Positions 28,034 through 37,785 of a stretch of 64,000 nucleotides of DNA are shown piece by piece. The DNA is from Rhodopseudomonas sp. BR0M22 (lineage in GTDB: Bacteria > Pseudomonadota > Alphaproteobacteria > Rhizobiales > Xanthobacteraceae), in assembly GCF_010907035.1 (NCBI RefSeq), contig NZ_QUMK01000001.1, positions 1 through 64,000 on the forward strand, given 5' to 3'. The notes beneath the pieces were generated by a model. The model was not told the DNA's origin. It made no database searches and was given only the letters and a program-made list of their open reading frames with translations. Position 1 is the stretch's first letter. Every line of letters begins with the position of its first letter. The position numbers and the translations under genes are program-made.

Positions 28034-29664
28034 GAGCCGCCTCCGGTCTTGATGCGCGACGGCGTCGGCGCCAACACGCTGTCGGTATAGGCCGAAGGCG
28101 CGTGCAGCGAATTGGCCGCGCCCTGCATGTAGCTCAGCGCGGGCTGCGGCTGAACGGTCATGGCCACGCAGCCGAGCAGCAGAAGCGCGATCGGCACGAT
28201 CTCCGCCAGCCGCACCCGCGGGTCGGCGCGCTCGGTCGGCGACCACAGCGTGCGAATGCCGGCGCGGGTCATGGCGATCAGCATGGTCAGGCCGGACAGC
28301 ATCAACAGCGCCAGCAGGGTCCAGCTCAGCGGCGAGATACCGGCTGCAGCATCGTCGCCGAGCAGCGCCGTGAGCATTGCGAATTTGGCGATGAAGCCCG
28401 ACACCGGAGGCAGGCCGGCGATCACCGCGGCGCACCCGACGAAGCACCAGCCGAGGATCGCCATCGAGGCCGGAATCACCAGGCCGACTTCCTCGGCGTC
28501 CGGGTCATCCGGCATGTCCTCGCCATAGGCCTCGCGGGTCACCGCCAGCATGTCGGCGCCGGGATCTCGGCCACGTTCGAGCAGCTCGATCAGCATGAAG
28601 AAGGCGGCGATCGCCAGCGTCGAGTTGACCAGATAGAACAGCGCCGCGGCGGTCACGGCAGGCTGGCCGGCTGCGGCTGCGACCGCCAGCACGGTGCCGG
28701 ACGACACCAGGACGGCATAGCCGGCGAGCCGCGAGATTTCCTGCGACGCCAGCGCGCCGATCAGTCCGAACAGGATGGTGGCGATGCCGGCGGCGATCAG
28801 CCAGTTGGCGCCGAACATCGCCGATGCGCCGCTGTCCGCGCCGAAGAACAGCAGCGACAGTCGCAGCAGGATGTAGATGCCGACCTTGCTCATGATCGCG
28901 AAGATCGCGGCGACCGGCGCGGCGGCCGCGGCGTAGGTCGTCGGCAGCCAGAAGCACAGCGGCCACATCCCGGCCTTGACCAGGAACGCAACGCCGAGCA
29001 CTGCGGCGCCGGCTTCCAGCAGTGCGCGGTCCTGCGCCGCCACTTGCGGAATTCGGATGGCGAGATCGGCGATGTTGAGTGTGCCGGTGACCGCATAGAT
29101 CAGGCTGACGCCGATCAGAAACAGCACCGAGGCGGTGAGGTTGACGGCGATGTACTGCAGCCCGGCGCGCACCCGCGCCGGCCCCGAGCCGTGCAGCACG
29201 AGACCGTAGGACGCGGCCAGCAGCAGCTCGAAGAAAACGAACAGGTTGAAGAGGTCGCCGGTCAGGAACGCGCCGTTCAGCCCCATCAGCAAGAACTGGA
29301 CGAGCGAATGGAAATGCGCGCCGAGCCGCTGCCATCCGGCTGTCGCGAACACCGTGGCGGCGAAGGCAAGGAGACTGGTGAGCGCCAGCATCAGCGCCGA
29401 CAGCCGGTCCGCCACCAGCACGATCGCAAATGGCGCCGGCCAGTCGCCGAGCCGGTACACCGCAATCGGCGCGGCTCCGGTGACGGTCGGGGTATCCGCT
29501 GCGCGCATCAGCAGCAGCGCGATGATGCCCATCAGCACGATCGAGCCAAGATTGGCGAACGCCTTGATCTGCTGATGGCGCTCGTCGATCAGCAGCATCG
29601 CTGCGCCGATGAACAGCGGCAGCAGGATCGGCAGAATGATCAGATGGTCGGTCCAGCTCGTCAT
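28030..29664 (-). CDS. phaD: Cation:proton antiporter subunit MrpD/PhaD
   Basis: A 544-residue subunit D, homologous to the NuoM/NuoN proton-pumping subunits of complex I. It has about 14 membrane spans. The proton-antiporter core contains the glutamate in FVFFELLLAASYGLVL (about residue 137) and the lysine in VLGVAFLVKAGMWPLCFWLP (about residue 220), both expected in this superfamily. A hydrophilic loop (REAYGEDMPDDPDAEEVG) sits near residue 395. It overlaps both neighbours by 4 bases. Confidence 0.95.
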   Translation of the reverse strand: MTSWTDHLIILPILLPLFIGAAMLLIDERHQQIKAFANLGSIVLMGIIALLLMRAADTPTVTGAAPIAVYRLGDWPAPFAIVLVADRLSALMLALTSLLAFAATVFATAGWQRLGAHFHSLVQFLLMGLNGAFLTGDLFNLFVFFELLLAASYGLVLHGSGPARVRAGLQYIAVNLTASVLFLIGVSLIYAVTGTLNIADLAIRIPQVAAQDRALLEAGAAVLGVAFLVKAGMWPLCFWLPTTYAAAAAPVAAIFAIMSKVGIYILLRLSLLFFGADSGASAMFGANWLIAAGIATILFGLIGALASQEISRLAGYAVLVSSGTVLAVAAAAGQPAVTAAALFYLVNSTLAIAAFFMLIELLERGRDPGADMLAVTREAYGEDMPDDPDAEEVGLVIPASMAILGWCFVGCAAVIAGLPPVSGFIAKFAMLTALLGDDAAAGISPLSWTLLALLMLSGLTMLIAMTRAGIRTLWSPTERADPRVRLAEIVPIALLLLGCVAMTVQPQPALSYMQGAANSLHAPSAYTDSVLAPTPSRIKTGGGS

Positions 29665-30002
29665 TCGGGATCCCGGCCGTCGACGTGGTCGTTCCCGGTG
29701 AGGCCGCGCGAGGCCAGCAGCACCACCAGAAACAACGCAGTGGTGGCGAAGCTGATGACGATGGCGGTGAGCACCAGCGCCTGCGGCACCGGGTCGGCGA
29801 ACGCCTGCGGAGCGCCGATCTGACCTTTCTCCAAGATCGCGGCGGCCCCGATCTTGAGCCGGCCCGTGCTGAAAATGAACAGGTTGACCGCATAGGACAG
29901 CAGCGCCAAGCCGATGATCACCTGGAAGGTGCGCGGCCGCAGCAACAGCCAGACTCCGGAGCCGGTCAGCACGGCGATGGCAAGTGAGACGATCAGTTCC
30001 AT
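29661..30002 (-). CDS. phaC: Cation:proton antiporter subunit MrpC/PhaC
   Basis: A 113-residue subunit C, homologous to NuoK, with three membrane spans. Typical text is GVWLLLRPRTFQVIIGLALLSYAVNLFIF and DPVPQALVLTAIVISFATTA (read in parts). The start ATG 30002 shares one base with the phaAB stop (TGATG), and the stop overlaps phaD by 4 bases. Confidence 0.94.
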   Translation of the reverse strand: MELIVSLAIAVLTGSGVWLLLRPRTFQVIIGLALLSYAVNLFIFSTGRLKIGAAAILEKGQIGAPQAFADPVPQALVLTAIVISFATTALFLVVLLASRGLTGNDHVDGRDPE

Positions 30003-32920
30003 CAGTTGGTCTCGGGCGTTGAGGCGCGGCCGGGTGCGGGGCGGCGATGACCGCGGATCGATTGGTGCGCCAGCGCCAGCAGCATCAGCGCGGTCGCGCC
30101 GACCACCAGCGAGAACACGCCGAGGTCGAACAGCGCCGCGCTGGCGAGCGGCACCTTGCCGATCCACGGGATGTCGGCATAGGCGAAGGCCGAGGTCAGG
30201 AATGGGCGCGCCAGCGGCAGCGCTGCGGCACCGGTGAACAGCGCCAGGAGCAGGCCGATGCCGATCCAGCGCAGCGGGTGGATGCGCAGCCGCGCCTCGA
30301 TCCATCGGGCGCCGCCCGCCATGTATTGCAGGATCAGCGCCGCGGCCATCGCGATGCCGGCGACGAAGCCGCCGCCCGGCTGATCGTGGCCGCGCAGCAG
30401 GAGGTACATCGCTGCGATGAAGATGAACGGAAACAACAGCTGCATGATCATCGCCGGCACTTCAAGATAATCGGCGATGGTGTCGCCCTTGCTCCGATCG
30501 GCGGCGGCATCGTCGTGTTCGTCCTGCAGCCGCTGCTGCTCTGGGATATCGATACTGTCGGCGGCGGGGCGGAAGCGGCGAAGCAGCGCGAAGACCGTCA
30601 GCGCCACCACGGCGAGCACCGTAATCTCGCCGAGCGTATCGAAGCCGCGGAAGTCCACCAGGATGACGTTGACCACGTTGGTGCCGCCGCCGTCGGAATA
30701 AGCGTGCTGGAGAAAGAACCGCGACAGGCTGTCGGGCGCAGCACGCGTCATCACCGCATAGGCCAGCAGGCCGACACCGGCGCCGGCGGCGGTCGCGACC
30801 GCAAGGTCGCGAAGCCGCTGCACGCGTTTGAGGACACTCATGTTGGCGGTGACGACGCCGGCTTCGAGCTGCTTCGGCAACCAGCGCAGCCCGAGCAACA
30901 GCAGGACCGTGGTGACGATCTCGACACCGATCTGGGTCAAGGCCAGATCCGGAGCCGAGAACCACACGAAGGTGAGACAGGTCGTCAGGCCCGATCCGCC
31001 GATCAGGATAAGCGCAGCGAGGCGATGGAATTTGGCCAGTGCAGTACCGCCGAGCGCGCAGGCAATGCCGACGGCCCAGACCAACGCCAGCGCCGGATCG
31101 ATCCCATCGAGCGCGACGGGAGCAAGGCTCAGACCATGAAGCAGCGCCGGCAATGCCGCGGCCACCAGGGCGACGCTGACCAGCAGCAGGAGTTGCGGCT
31201 GCAGCCGACGGGTGCCGAATACCCGCTCGATGCTGCGTGCCCAGCGCCAAGATACCGTCACCAGCACGAGATCGAACAGCCGCTGGGTCTTGAACCGCCC
31301 GGCAAAGAGCGAACTTCGCAGCCCATGCTGCAGCGGTTTGCGCAATAAAAGGTATAGAACTACGCCGCCAACCAACGCGATCACGCTCATCAGCAGCGGC
31401 CAGTTGAAGCCGTGCCATATCGCGAGGCTGTAATACGGCGTCGCTGAGCCGAGCACCGAATGGACCGCGAGCTGGAGAAACGGTCCGATCGTCAGCGACG
31501 GCACGATGCCCACCACCAGACAGGTCAGGACTAGCAGCTCGACTGGAAACCGCATCCAGCGCGGCGGCTCGTGCGGCGTGCGTGGCAGGTCTGTGGGCGG
31601 CGGCCCGAAGAACACTTCGCGGATGAAGCGCAGCGAGTAGGCCACGGTAAGCATGCTGGCGAGCGTGACGATATAGGGCAGGGCGTCGTCGAGCAGTGAA
31701 CCGTCATGGGTCTCGATCGTCTCGGCGAAGAACATCTCCTTGGAGAGGAAGCCGTTGAGCAGCGGCACGCCGGCCATTGATGCGGCGGCGACGATCGCCA
31801 GCGCGGCGGTCTTCGGCATGAACTTGCGCAAGCCGCTGAGGCGGCGGAGGTCGCGCGTGCCGGTTTCGTGGTCGATGATGCCGGCCGCCATGAACAGCGA
31901 CGCCTTGAACGTCGCGTGGTTGAAGACATGGAAAATCGCCGCGACCAGCGCCAGCGGACGGTCGAGCCCGATCAGCAGCGTGATCAGACCGAGATGGCTG
32001 ATGGTGGAGTAGGCGAGCAGACCCTTCAGGTCGTTTTGGAACACCGCGAGATAGGCACCGACGATGAAGGTCGCGAGCCCGGCGGTGCCGACGATCCAAA
32101 GCCATTCATTGGTTCCGCCGAGCACCGGCCATAGTCGCACCAACAGGAATACGCCGGCCTTCACCATGGTGGCGGAGTGCAGATAGGCGGACACCGGGGT
32201 TGGCGCGGTCATCGCCCGCGGCAGCCAGAAGTGGAACGGAAACTGCGCGCTCTTGGTCAGCGCGCCGAGCAGAATCAGGATCAGAGTCGGCACGTACAGC
32301 GCATGACCGCGGACCTCGGCGCCGGCCGCCAGCACGGCGTCGAGATCGTAGCTCCCAACGATATGGCCGAGCAGGATGACACCGGCAAACAGGCACAATC
32401 CGCCGGTCCCGGTGACCGTCAGCGCCACGCGGGCACCTTCGCGGGCCGCGGCGTTATGATGCCAGTAGCCGATCAGCAGGAACGAGAACAGGCTGGTCAG
32501 TTCCCAGAAGAACACCAGCTGGATCAGATTGCCTGACAGCACGATGCCGAGCATCGCACCCATAAATCCCTGCAGGAACGAGAAGAACCGCGGCACCGGA
32601 TCGGACGGCGACATGTAGTAGCGTGCGTACAGCACGACCAGGGCACCGATCGCGGTAATCAGGCAGGCGAACGCCCAGGCGAAGCCGTCCACCCGTAACG
32701 TGAAGCTCAGGCCGGCTTGCGGCAGCCAGTCGAGCTGATAGCGGACCGGTGCGGCGCCAGCGCCGGGGTACAAGAAAACCAGCAGCCCCAGACAGCCGAG
32801 CGCGACCGCGGCGGCGAGCCAAGCCTCGGCGTTGCGTGCATTGGCCGGCAGCAGGGCTGCAATCAGGCTGCCGGCGAAAGGAAGAAGGATGACCGCGAGA
32901 AGATAGACATTCTGCGGCAT
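30002..32920 (-). CDS. phaAB: Cation:proton antiporter fused subunits MrpA-MrpB (PhaAB)
   Basis: A 972-residue fusion of subunit A (NuoL-like N-terminal part plus the A-specific tail) and subunit B. In the antiporter core (about residues 60-500), FFWELTSLFSFLLIGYWHHN holds the conserved glutamate, and LTKSAQFPFHFWLPRAM holds the conserved lysine. The A tail contains DLALTQIGVEIVTTVLLLLGLRWLP and DFRGFDTLGEITVLAVVALTVF. The MrpB part (about 820-955) has FIAAMYLLLRGHDQPGGGFVAGI. Fused AB is the form seen in rhizobial Pha systems; Bacillus has separate A and B. The start is ATG 32920 after AAGGA. The operon order AB-C-D-E-F-G is complete. It supports pH and Na+/K+ homeostasis. Confidence 0.96.
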   Translation of the reverse strand: MPQNVYLLAVILLPFAGSLIAALLPANARNAEAWLAAAVALGCLGLLVFLYPGAGAAPVRYQLDWLPQAGLSFTLRVDGFAWAFACLITAIGALVVLYARYYMSPSDPVPRFFSFLQGFMGAMLGIVLSGNLIQLVFFWELTSLFSFLLIGYWHHNAAAREGARVALTVTGTGGLCLFAGVILLGHIVGSYDLDAVLAAGAEVRGHALYVPTLILILLGALTKSAQFPFHFWLPRAMTAPTPVSAYLHSATMVKAGVFLLVRLWPVLGGTNEWLWIVGTAGLATFIVGAYLAVFQNDLKGLLAYSTISHLGLITLLIGLDRPLALVAAIFHVFNHATFKASLFMAAGIIDHETGTRDLRRLSGLRKFMPKTAALAIVAAASMAGVPLLNGFLSKEMFFAETIETHDGSLLDDALPYIVTLASMLTVAYSLRFIREVFFGPPPTDLPRTPHEPPRWMRFPVELLVLTCLVVGIVPSLTIGPFLQLAVHSVLGSATPYYSLAIWHGFNWPLLMSVIALVGGVVLYLLLRKPLQHGLRSSLFAGRFKTQRLFDLVLVTVSWRWARSIERVFGTRRLQPQLLLLVSVALVAAALPALLHGLSLAPVALDGIDPALALVWAVGIACALGGTALAKFHRLAALILIGGSGLTTCLTFVWFSAPDLALTQIGVEIVTTVLLLLGLRWLPKQLEAGVVTANMSVLKRVQRLRDLAVATAAGAGVGLLAYAVMTRAAPDSLSRFFLQHAYSDGGGTNVVNVILVDFRGFDTLGEITVLAVVALTVFALLRRFRPAADSIDIPEQQRLQDEHDDAAADRSKGDTIADYLEVPAMIMQLLFPFIFIAAMYLLLRGHDQPGGGFVAGIAMAAALILQYMAGGARWIEARLRIHPLRWIGIGLLLALFTGAAALPLARPFLTSAFAYADIPWIGKVPLASAALFDLGVFSLVVGATALMLLALAHQSIRGHRRPAPGRASTPETN

Positions 32921-33112
32921 TCTTGGTCCTTCCGATCCGGTTTGTCGTTCCGCAGCCCTTTCGGCAACGCTCTTGGCTATGGTTCATTTTATGGGGTTTG
33001 GAAGCGTCCGGAGCAAGACCAATGAGCCGCGTCGAACCCGCGCGGCATCGCGCAGGCCCTGTTGAGTGATGCGACGTTTTGGCTCACGCGTGCCGCGCCG
33101 GCAGCCGAAGCT

Positions 33113-36100
33113 CTACAGCTCGACGAGATCGACCTGATGATCGGGCAGGGATTGTGCGAGCTCGGCGACATGGCGGTGATGCGTGAACAGGATCATCTGG
33201 CGCTGCCGGCCGGCCTCGGCGAGCAGGCGCAGCGTCGCCAGGGTCCGCCTGTCGTCGAAGCTGGCGAGCAGATCGTCGCCGATGAACGGCAGCGGCTCGG
33301 AGGCGCGGCGTTCGAGCAGCGCCAGCCGCAGCGCCAGGAACAACTGATCGCGCGTGCCTTCGCTCAACCCGGCAAGCGGGACGCGCTCGCCCGAGGCGCG
33401 ACGCGCCACCAGCGTCGGCTCGTCCTGGTCGCTGTAGTCGATGCCCAAGCCGGCGAAGGCATCCGCTGTCGCCAGCGCGAACAGTTCGCCGGCGCGTGCG
33501 ACCATCGGATCCTGCACCTTGCCACGGTGCAGTTCGACGACGCGGCGGGCCAGCAGCGCTGCGGCCGAGCGCAGCAACCAGTCTTCTGAGATCGCCAGCA
33601 GCTCGGCGGCGGCCTCGCGGCGCCGGCCGGCGGCACCCGCAGCGTCGCGGCCCTTTGTGAGCGCCTCCAATTCGCGCTGCCGCTGATGCTGGGTCGCGGA
33701 TGCGTCCGAGATGTCCTTGAGCAACTGCTCCTGCTGTTCGGTCGCGCTGGTGATGTCGGCCTGCAGTCGGTCGAAATCGATCCCCTCACGCTCCTGACGA
33801 AGCGCGGTCTCGTCATGCCCGTCGGCGATTTCAAGCAGGTGCTTGCGCAGCTCGGCCTGTTCAGTCTGCAATTGGAGCCGCGAAACCAGCCGCGACAGCC
33901 GTTCCGGGACCGCTGAGATATCGGCCCCCAAGGTCTCGCCGGCGCGCTGCAGCGTCTCGGTGCTCGCGCCGAGCTTGGCCGCCAGTGCGCCGCGAGTAAT
34001 CGCGCGTTTGCCGGCATTGTCGTGCAGGCGGCGGCCGGCTTCGCTGGCGCGGCGCGCTTCGACCAGCCGCTCGGCGACGCGCAGCACGGCTTCCTGGGCC
34101 GCGAGGCTGCTCAGATCCGGCGCGACGCGACCAACGATGTCGGCGACGTCGCGCTCGAATTCCTGCAGGTCCGAGGCGATCGTGTCGACGCTGCGGCCTT
34201 CGCGCTCGAAACTGGCGCGCGGCACGCCGACCGCACTCCACACCGCCAGCGCCGCTTCGGCCTGAGCGGGCGACGCATCGTCGGCAAGCCCGATCGCGCG
34301 CATGACTTGCGGCCAATGCTGACGCAGCTCGGCAAGCCGCTGCTCGCAGGTTGCGCGCGCGGTCTCGGCCTCGGCCAGATCGCGCGCGATCCGGTCGCGG
34401 GTTGCGGCGCGCGCCTTGGCGTCGCTCCAGGCCGCGACCAACTGATCGTACCGGCCCTTGGCTTCGCGATACAGCACGCCCGCCGGCGCGGTGGCGTCGG
34501 GCTTGCGGCCAACGCTGTCGAGAAAACCGATGATCGCAATCTTGCCGTCGCTGAGCGCGATCTCCTGCGCGGCGATGTCCGCTCGTTGCAGGTCGCACTT
34601 CGCGAGTTTGGCAATGATCTCGTCGAGCCGGTCGCGCCAGCGCAGCATCTCGGCCGCGCCCGCCGGATGTACTCCGGATGCCGCCCAGGCTCTGGTCCAG
34701 CCCTCGGCGATGTCAGCAAGTCCCTGCCGCAAACCGGCGCGCTTGGCGGTCACGCGCTCGCGTTCGCCGCGCGTGTCCGCAAGCCGCCGCAGTGCGTCTT
34801 CGTGCAGGGCTGCGCGTTGGGTGTCGGTCAGCAGCGAGTCGGTGATGTCGTCGATGTTGCGCGACGCCTCGGCGACGTCGTCGAACCGCAGCCGGCGCTC
34901 GCCGCGATCGCCATCGAGCCCATCATAGAGCGCACCGAGGCGGTCGTCCCGAGTCTGCCGGGCCGCGATCAGATCGGCCTTGGTCGGCACCGCGCCGGCG
35001 CTCGACAGCTTCGCCAGCTCCGCCTCGGAAGCTGTAATCGCTTCGTCCAGCTTGGCGATCTCGGCATCGAGCCGCTTCAATTCGGTCTCGCTCAGGTCGA
35101 AAGCGCTGGCGAATTTGGTGATGATGGCACGCTCGGGCACGGGCAGCCCGCGCACACGGTCGAGCGGGCCCGGTGCCGGGTCGAGCGCGGCGAGGGCGTT
35201 GCCGAGCGCTTCGAATTCAACCGCGAGCGCGGCCCGTTCCCGGCGCAAACGATCCTCCTGCGCCGGAACATCGCCGAGCGCCTCGAAGCGCTGGCGCAGC
35301 GGCTCCAGATCGACGAGATGAGGGTCATCGCCGGTCGCGGCGGCACTGTCGAGCTCACGCTTCGCTCGCGCGTGTTTGCCTTCGAGTTCAGCCAGCTCCT
35401 GAGTGGCGCGTCGCATCTTCTCGATGCGATCGCGGGCATCTGCGAGCGCCGGTTCGGTCGGCAGCGAAGCCAATAGTTCGACATGCGAAGCGAGCCCGAG
35501 ACGCCGCGCGCTGTCGTCGAGCGCTGCTTCGGCGACGGCGCGATCGTGGCGGCGCCGCGGCAGATCGGTCGCGGCCTTGCGTACCGCGCCGAGCCGCTCG
35601 CGCAGCGCCTCGATCGCGCCGGCTTCCGCCAGCAGCGCCTCGTCGACGTCGATCGTCGCAAGCTCGGCGGCATCCGCCGCCGCTGCCGTATCGAGCGCCG
35701 CGATTTCGGCCTCGAGCGCGGTCTTGCTGTCGAGCGCGGTGCGCCATTCGGCGAGGATCGGTTCGGCCACGGCCGGCAGATCGGCCAGCGCAGTCAGCTC
35801 GGTCTCGATGCGGTCGAGCCGGGCGAGTTGCGAGCGCACCCGCAACGTCCGTTGCCAGCGCGCCAGCCTGCCGCCGCAGGCGGCATGGTCGGTCTTCAGC
35901 CGTTCCAGCTCTGCTTCAGCGTCCTGCACCGCAGCTTCGAGCTGCCGCAGCGCCTCGCGGGTCACGATCGCGTCGCGCAGCTCTTTGTCGGCGGCGTCGC
36001 GGCGGTCGGCTGCGAGATAGAACGGCTTGCTCGCCGATTTGCGCGGCGTGAACAGATCATCGGCCTGCTGCTGCAGGCGATCTTTGATCCGCGACAGCTC

Positions 36101-36565
36101 GGCCATGCCGGCCGAGCTCGCCGCCAGCGTCTCGGCGAGATCGCCGCCAGCGCTGAGCAGCTTGGTGCCGCCTTCGCGCAGCGCCTGCGCGGTCATACCG
36201 AATTCGCGGTCGAAGGTGACGCGCGAGACGTCGCCGAGCAGGGCCGCCAAGTGATCATCGGGCAGGGCGCGATCGTCGGCATCGAGCAGCGTGTTCTTCC
36301 TGCCATAACGCCGACGACCTGAGATCACGCGACCATCAGAGTGCCGGAAGCTGCCGCCGATCCGCAGCAGCTTGCTGTCGTGCTTGAAATCGTAGTCGGT
36401 GCGCGCCCCGAAGCCGAACAACAGATCGCCGATCGCGGTCAACGCCGAGGTCTTGCCGGCCTCGTTCGCGCCGAGCACGACGTGCAGCGAGGCCTGCGGC
36501 GCAAACGACAGCACGCGGTCGGTGAAGATGCCGTAGCGCTCCAGCGTCAGTTGCTCGATCCTCAC
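33113..36565 (-). CDS. YhaN-type SMC/SbcC-like ATPase
   Basis: An 1150-residue ATPase of the YhaN (AAA_27) group, related to SbcC/Rad50. The N-terminal Walker A is VVLGANEAGKTSAL at about residues 30-43, preceded by the family start IEQLTLERYGIFTDR. The middle (about 170-1000) is long alpha-helical coiled coil, rich in Glu/Arg/Ala. The C-terminal lobe has the signature-like LAGLSEGTRDQLFLALRLALLE and Walker B PLPFIGDDLLASFDD. The start is GTG 36565, overlapping the yhaO-like stop by 4 bases. It probably partners the nuclease in processing DNA ends (family inference). Confidence 0.92.
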   Translation of the reverse strand: MRIEQLTLERYGIFTDRVLSFAPQASLHVVLGANEAGKTSALTAIGDLLFGFGARTDYDFKHDSKLLRIGGSFRHSDGRVISGRRRYGRKNTLLDADDRALPDDHLAALLGDVSRVTFDREFGMTAQALREGGTKLLSAGGDLAETLAASSAGMAELSRIKDRLQQQADDLFTPRKSASKPFYLAADRRDAADKELRDAIVTREALRQLEAAVQDAEAELERLKTDHAACGGRLARWQRTLRVRSQLARLDRIETELTALADLPAVAEPILAEWRTALDSKTALEAEIAALDTAAAADAAELATIDVDEALLAEAGAIEALRERLGAVRKAATDLPRRRHDRAVAEAALDDSARRLGLASHVELLASLPTEPALADARDRIEKMRRATQELAELEGKHARAKRELDSAAATGDDPHLVDLEPLRQRFEALGDVPAQEDRLRRERAALAVEFEALGNALAALDPAPGPLDRVRGLPVPERAIITKFASAFDLSETELKRLDAEIAKLDEAITASEAELAKLSSAGAVPTKADLIAARQTRDDRLGALYDGLDGDRGERRLRFDDVAEASRNIDDITDSLLTDTQRAALHEDALRRLADTRGERERVTAKRAGLRQGLADIAEGWTRAWAASGVHPAGAAEMLRWRDRLDEIIAKLAKCDLQRADIAAQEIALSDGKIAIIGFLDSVGRKPDATAPAGVLYREAKGRYDQLVAAWSDAKARAATRDRIARDLAEAETARATCEQRLAELRQHWPQVMRAIGLADDASPAQAEAALAVWSAVGVPRASFEREGRSVDTIASDLQEFERDVADIVGRVAPDLSSLAAQEAVLRVAERLVEARRASEAGRRLHDNAGKRAITRGALAAKLGASTETLQRAGETLGADISAVPERLSRLVSRLQLQTEQAELRKHLLEIADGHDETALRQEREGIDFDRLQADITSATEQQEQLLKDISDASATQHQRQRELEALTKGRDAAGAAGRRREAAAELLAISEDWLLRSAAALLARRVVELHRGKVQDPMVARAGELFALATADAFAGLGIDYSDQDEPTLVARRASGERVPLAGLSEGTRDQLFLALRLALLERRASEPLPFIGDDLLASFDDRRTLATLRLLAEAGRQRQMILFTHHRHVAELAQSLPDHQVDLVEL

Positions 36566-37785
36566 GACAGCTCTCCGCTCAGCAGCGCGCTCGCGTCGTC
36601 GCTCAGGCTGGCAAGTGCGTCCGAGGCCTCGAACTCCTCGTGCAGATCGCGCGGCAGCTTGGCCTTGATGGTCTCGGTCAGTTCGGCGAGCGCCGCAGCG
36701 AAGCCGGGGTCCTGCATGCCTTGGGTGAGCAGGGCGGCGACATCGATGTCGTCGCCGTTCGGTTCAGTGGTCGCGGCGCGCTCCGGCATCGAGGTCTTGA
36801 TCTTGAGCTGCTCGATCCAGCAATCGGAGGCGAGCTGCAGCGCTCCGGCGCGCAGATCGTCCTGCAGCGTCTCACGGTGCACCAGCAACTTGTCGTGCAG
36901 CGGCGTCACGCCTGTCAGCGTCACCCGGACCGCCAGCGCGCGGCCTTCGCTTCGTCCATGCAGCTCGGTGAGCCGTTCGCCGACGAGCACGGGAATCTGC
37001 GTTTCCTCGGTGCAGCCGGACAGGTCAATCGTCAGATGCGCCCAGCGGGCGCCGTCGAGCGCCAGCGGCGTGACGTCGACGATGCGGCCATCCTCGACGG
37101 TGACGCGCATTGCGCCCTTGGGGCCGGTTTCGCGCACGCTGCGGCCTTGCAGATTGCCCGGAAACACCACCCACGGATCGCGGCTGACGATCTCGGCGGC
37201 GTGGACGTGGCCCAGCGCCCAATAGTCGTAGCCGAACCGCTTGAGGTCATCGAGGCTGCACGGCGCGTAGCCTTCATGGCCGCGGGTGCCGTCGAGCGAG
37301 GTGTGCAGCACGCCGATGTTGAGCCAGCCTGCGCGGGGCGCCGGATAGCCGTCGACGAAATCGGCATTGACCCGGTCGGCGAAACTGCGGCCGTGCAGTG
37401 CCACGCGATAGCGTTCGAGTTCGACCGTCGCAGCCTTGGTCGGAAACACCGTGACGCTGTCCGGGTAACGCAGTTCGCGCGACATTCGGCTTTCGGCGTC
37501 GTGATTGCCTTTGACGATGAACACCGGAATCCCGGCGCGATTCAGCGCGCCCAGCGCACCGACGAAGAACAGCCCGGTGGTGACGTCCTTCCAGTCTCCG
37601 TCGAAAATGTCGCCCGCGATGATCAGGAATGCGGCGTCACTGGCGATGGTCTCGTCGACCAGCGCCTGGACGGCTTTGCGCCCGGCCGCGGCGAACCGCT
37701 GGGCGACATCCTCGTCCTTGGTCCGGAGCCCGGCCAGCGGGCTGTCGATGTGGAGGTCGGCGGCGTGAATGAAGGTGAATCGCAT
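36562..37785 (-). CDS. YhaO-type metallophosphoesterase nuclease (SbcD-like)
   Basis: A 407-residue SbcD/Mre11-like protein. The phosphoesterase metal motifs are HAADLHIDSPL (8-18), IAGDIFDGDWKD, VKGNHDAESRMSREL and the pair WALGHVHAAE with FPGNLQGRS. The C-terminal capping part (about 260-407) is acidic and helical. It is first gene of a two-gene unit with the YhaN-type ATPase. The upstream region has no strong ribosome-binding site. The expected role is DNA double-strand-break processing or recombination, by analogy with SbcCD. Confidence 0.92.
   Translation of the reverse strand: MRFTFIHAADLHIDSPLAGLRTKDEDVAQRFAAAGRKAVQALVDETIASDAAFLIIAGDIFDGDWKDVTTGLFFVGALGALNRAGIPVFIVKGNHDAESRMSRELRYPDSVTVFPTKAATVELERYRVALHGRSFADRVNADFVDGYPAPRAGWLNIGVLHTSLDGTRGHEGYAPCSLDDLKRFGYDYWALGHVHAAEIVSRDPWVVFPGNLQGRSVRETGPKGAMRVTVEDGRIVDVTPLALDGARWAHLTIDLSGCTEETQIPVLVGERLTELHGRSEGRALAVRVTLTGVTPLHDKLLVHRETLQDDLRAGALQLASDCWIEQLKIKTSMPERAATTEPNGDDIDVAALLTQGMQDPGFAAALAELTETIKAKLPRDLHEEFEASDALASLSDDASALLSGELS

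Noticed and set aside
28102-29823. A 573-codon plus-strand frame opposite phaD
   Set aside because: Extreme Gln/His/Arg content and no motif; it mirrors the membrane codons of the antiporter gene.
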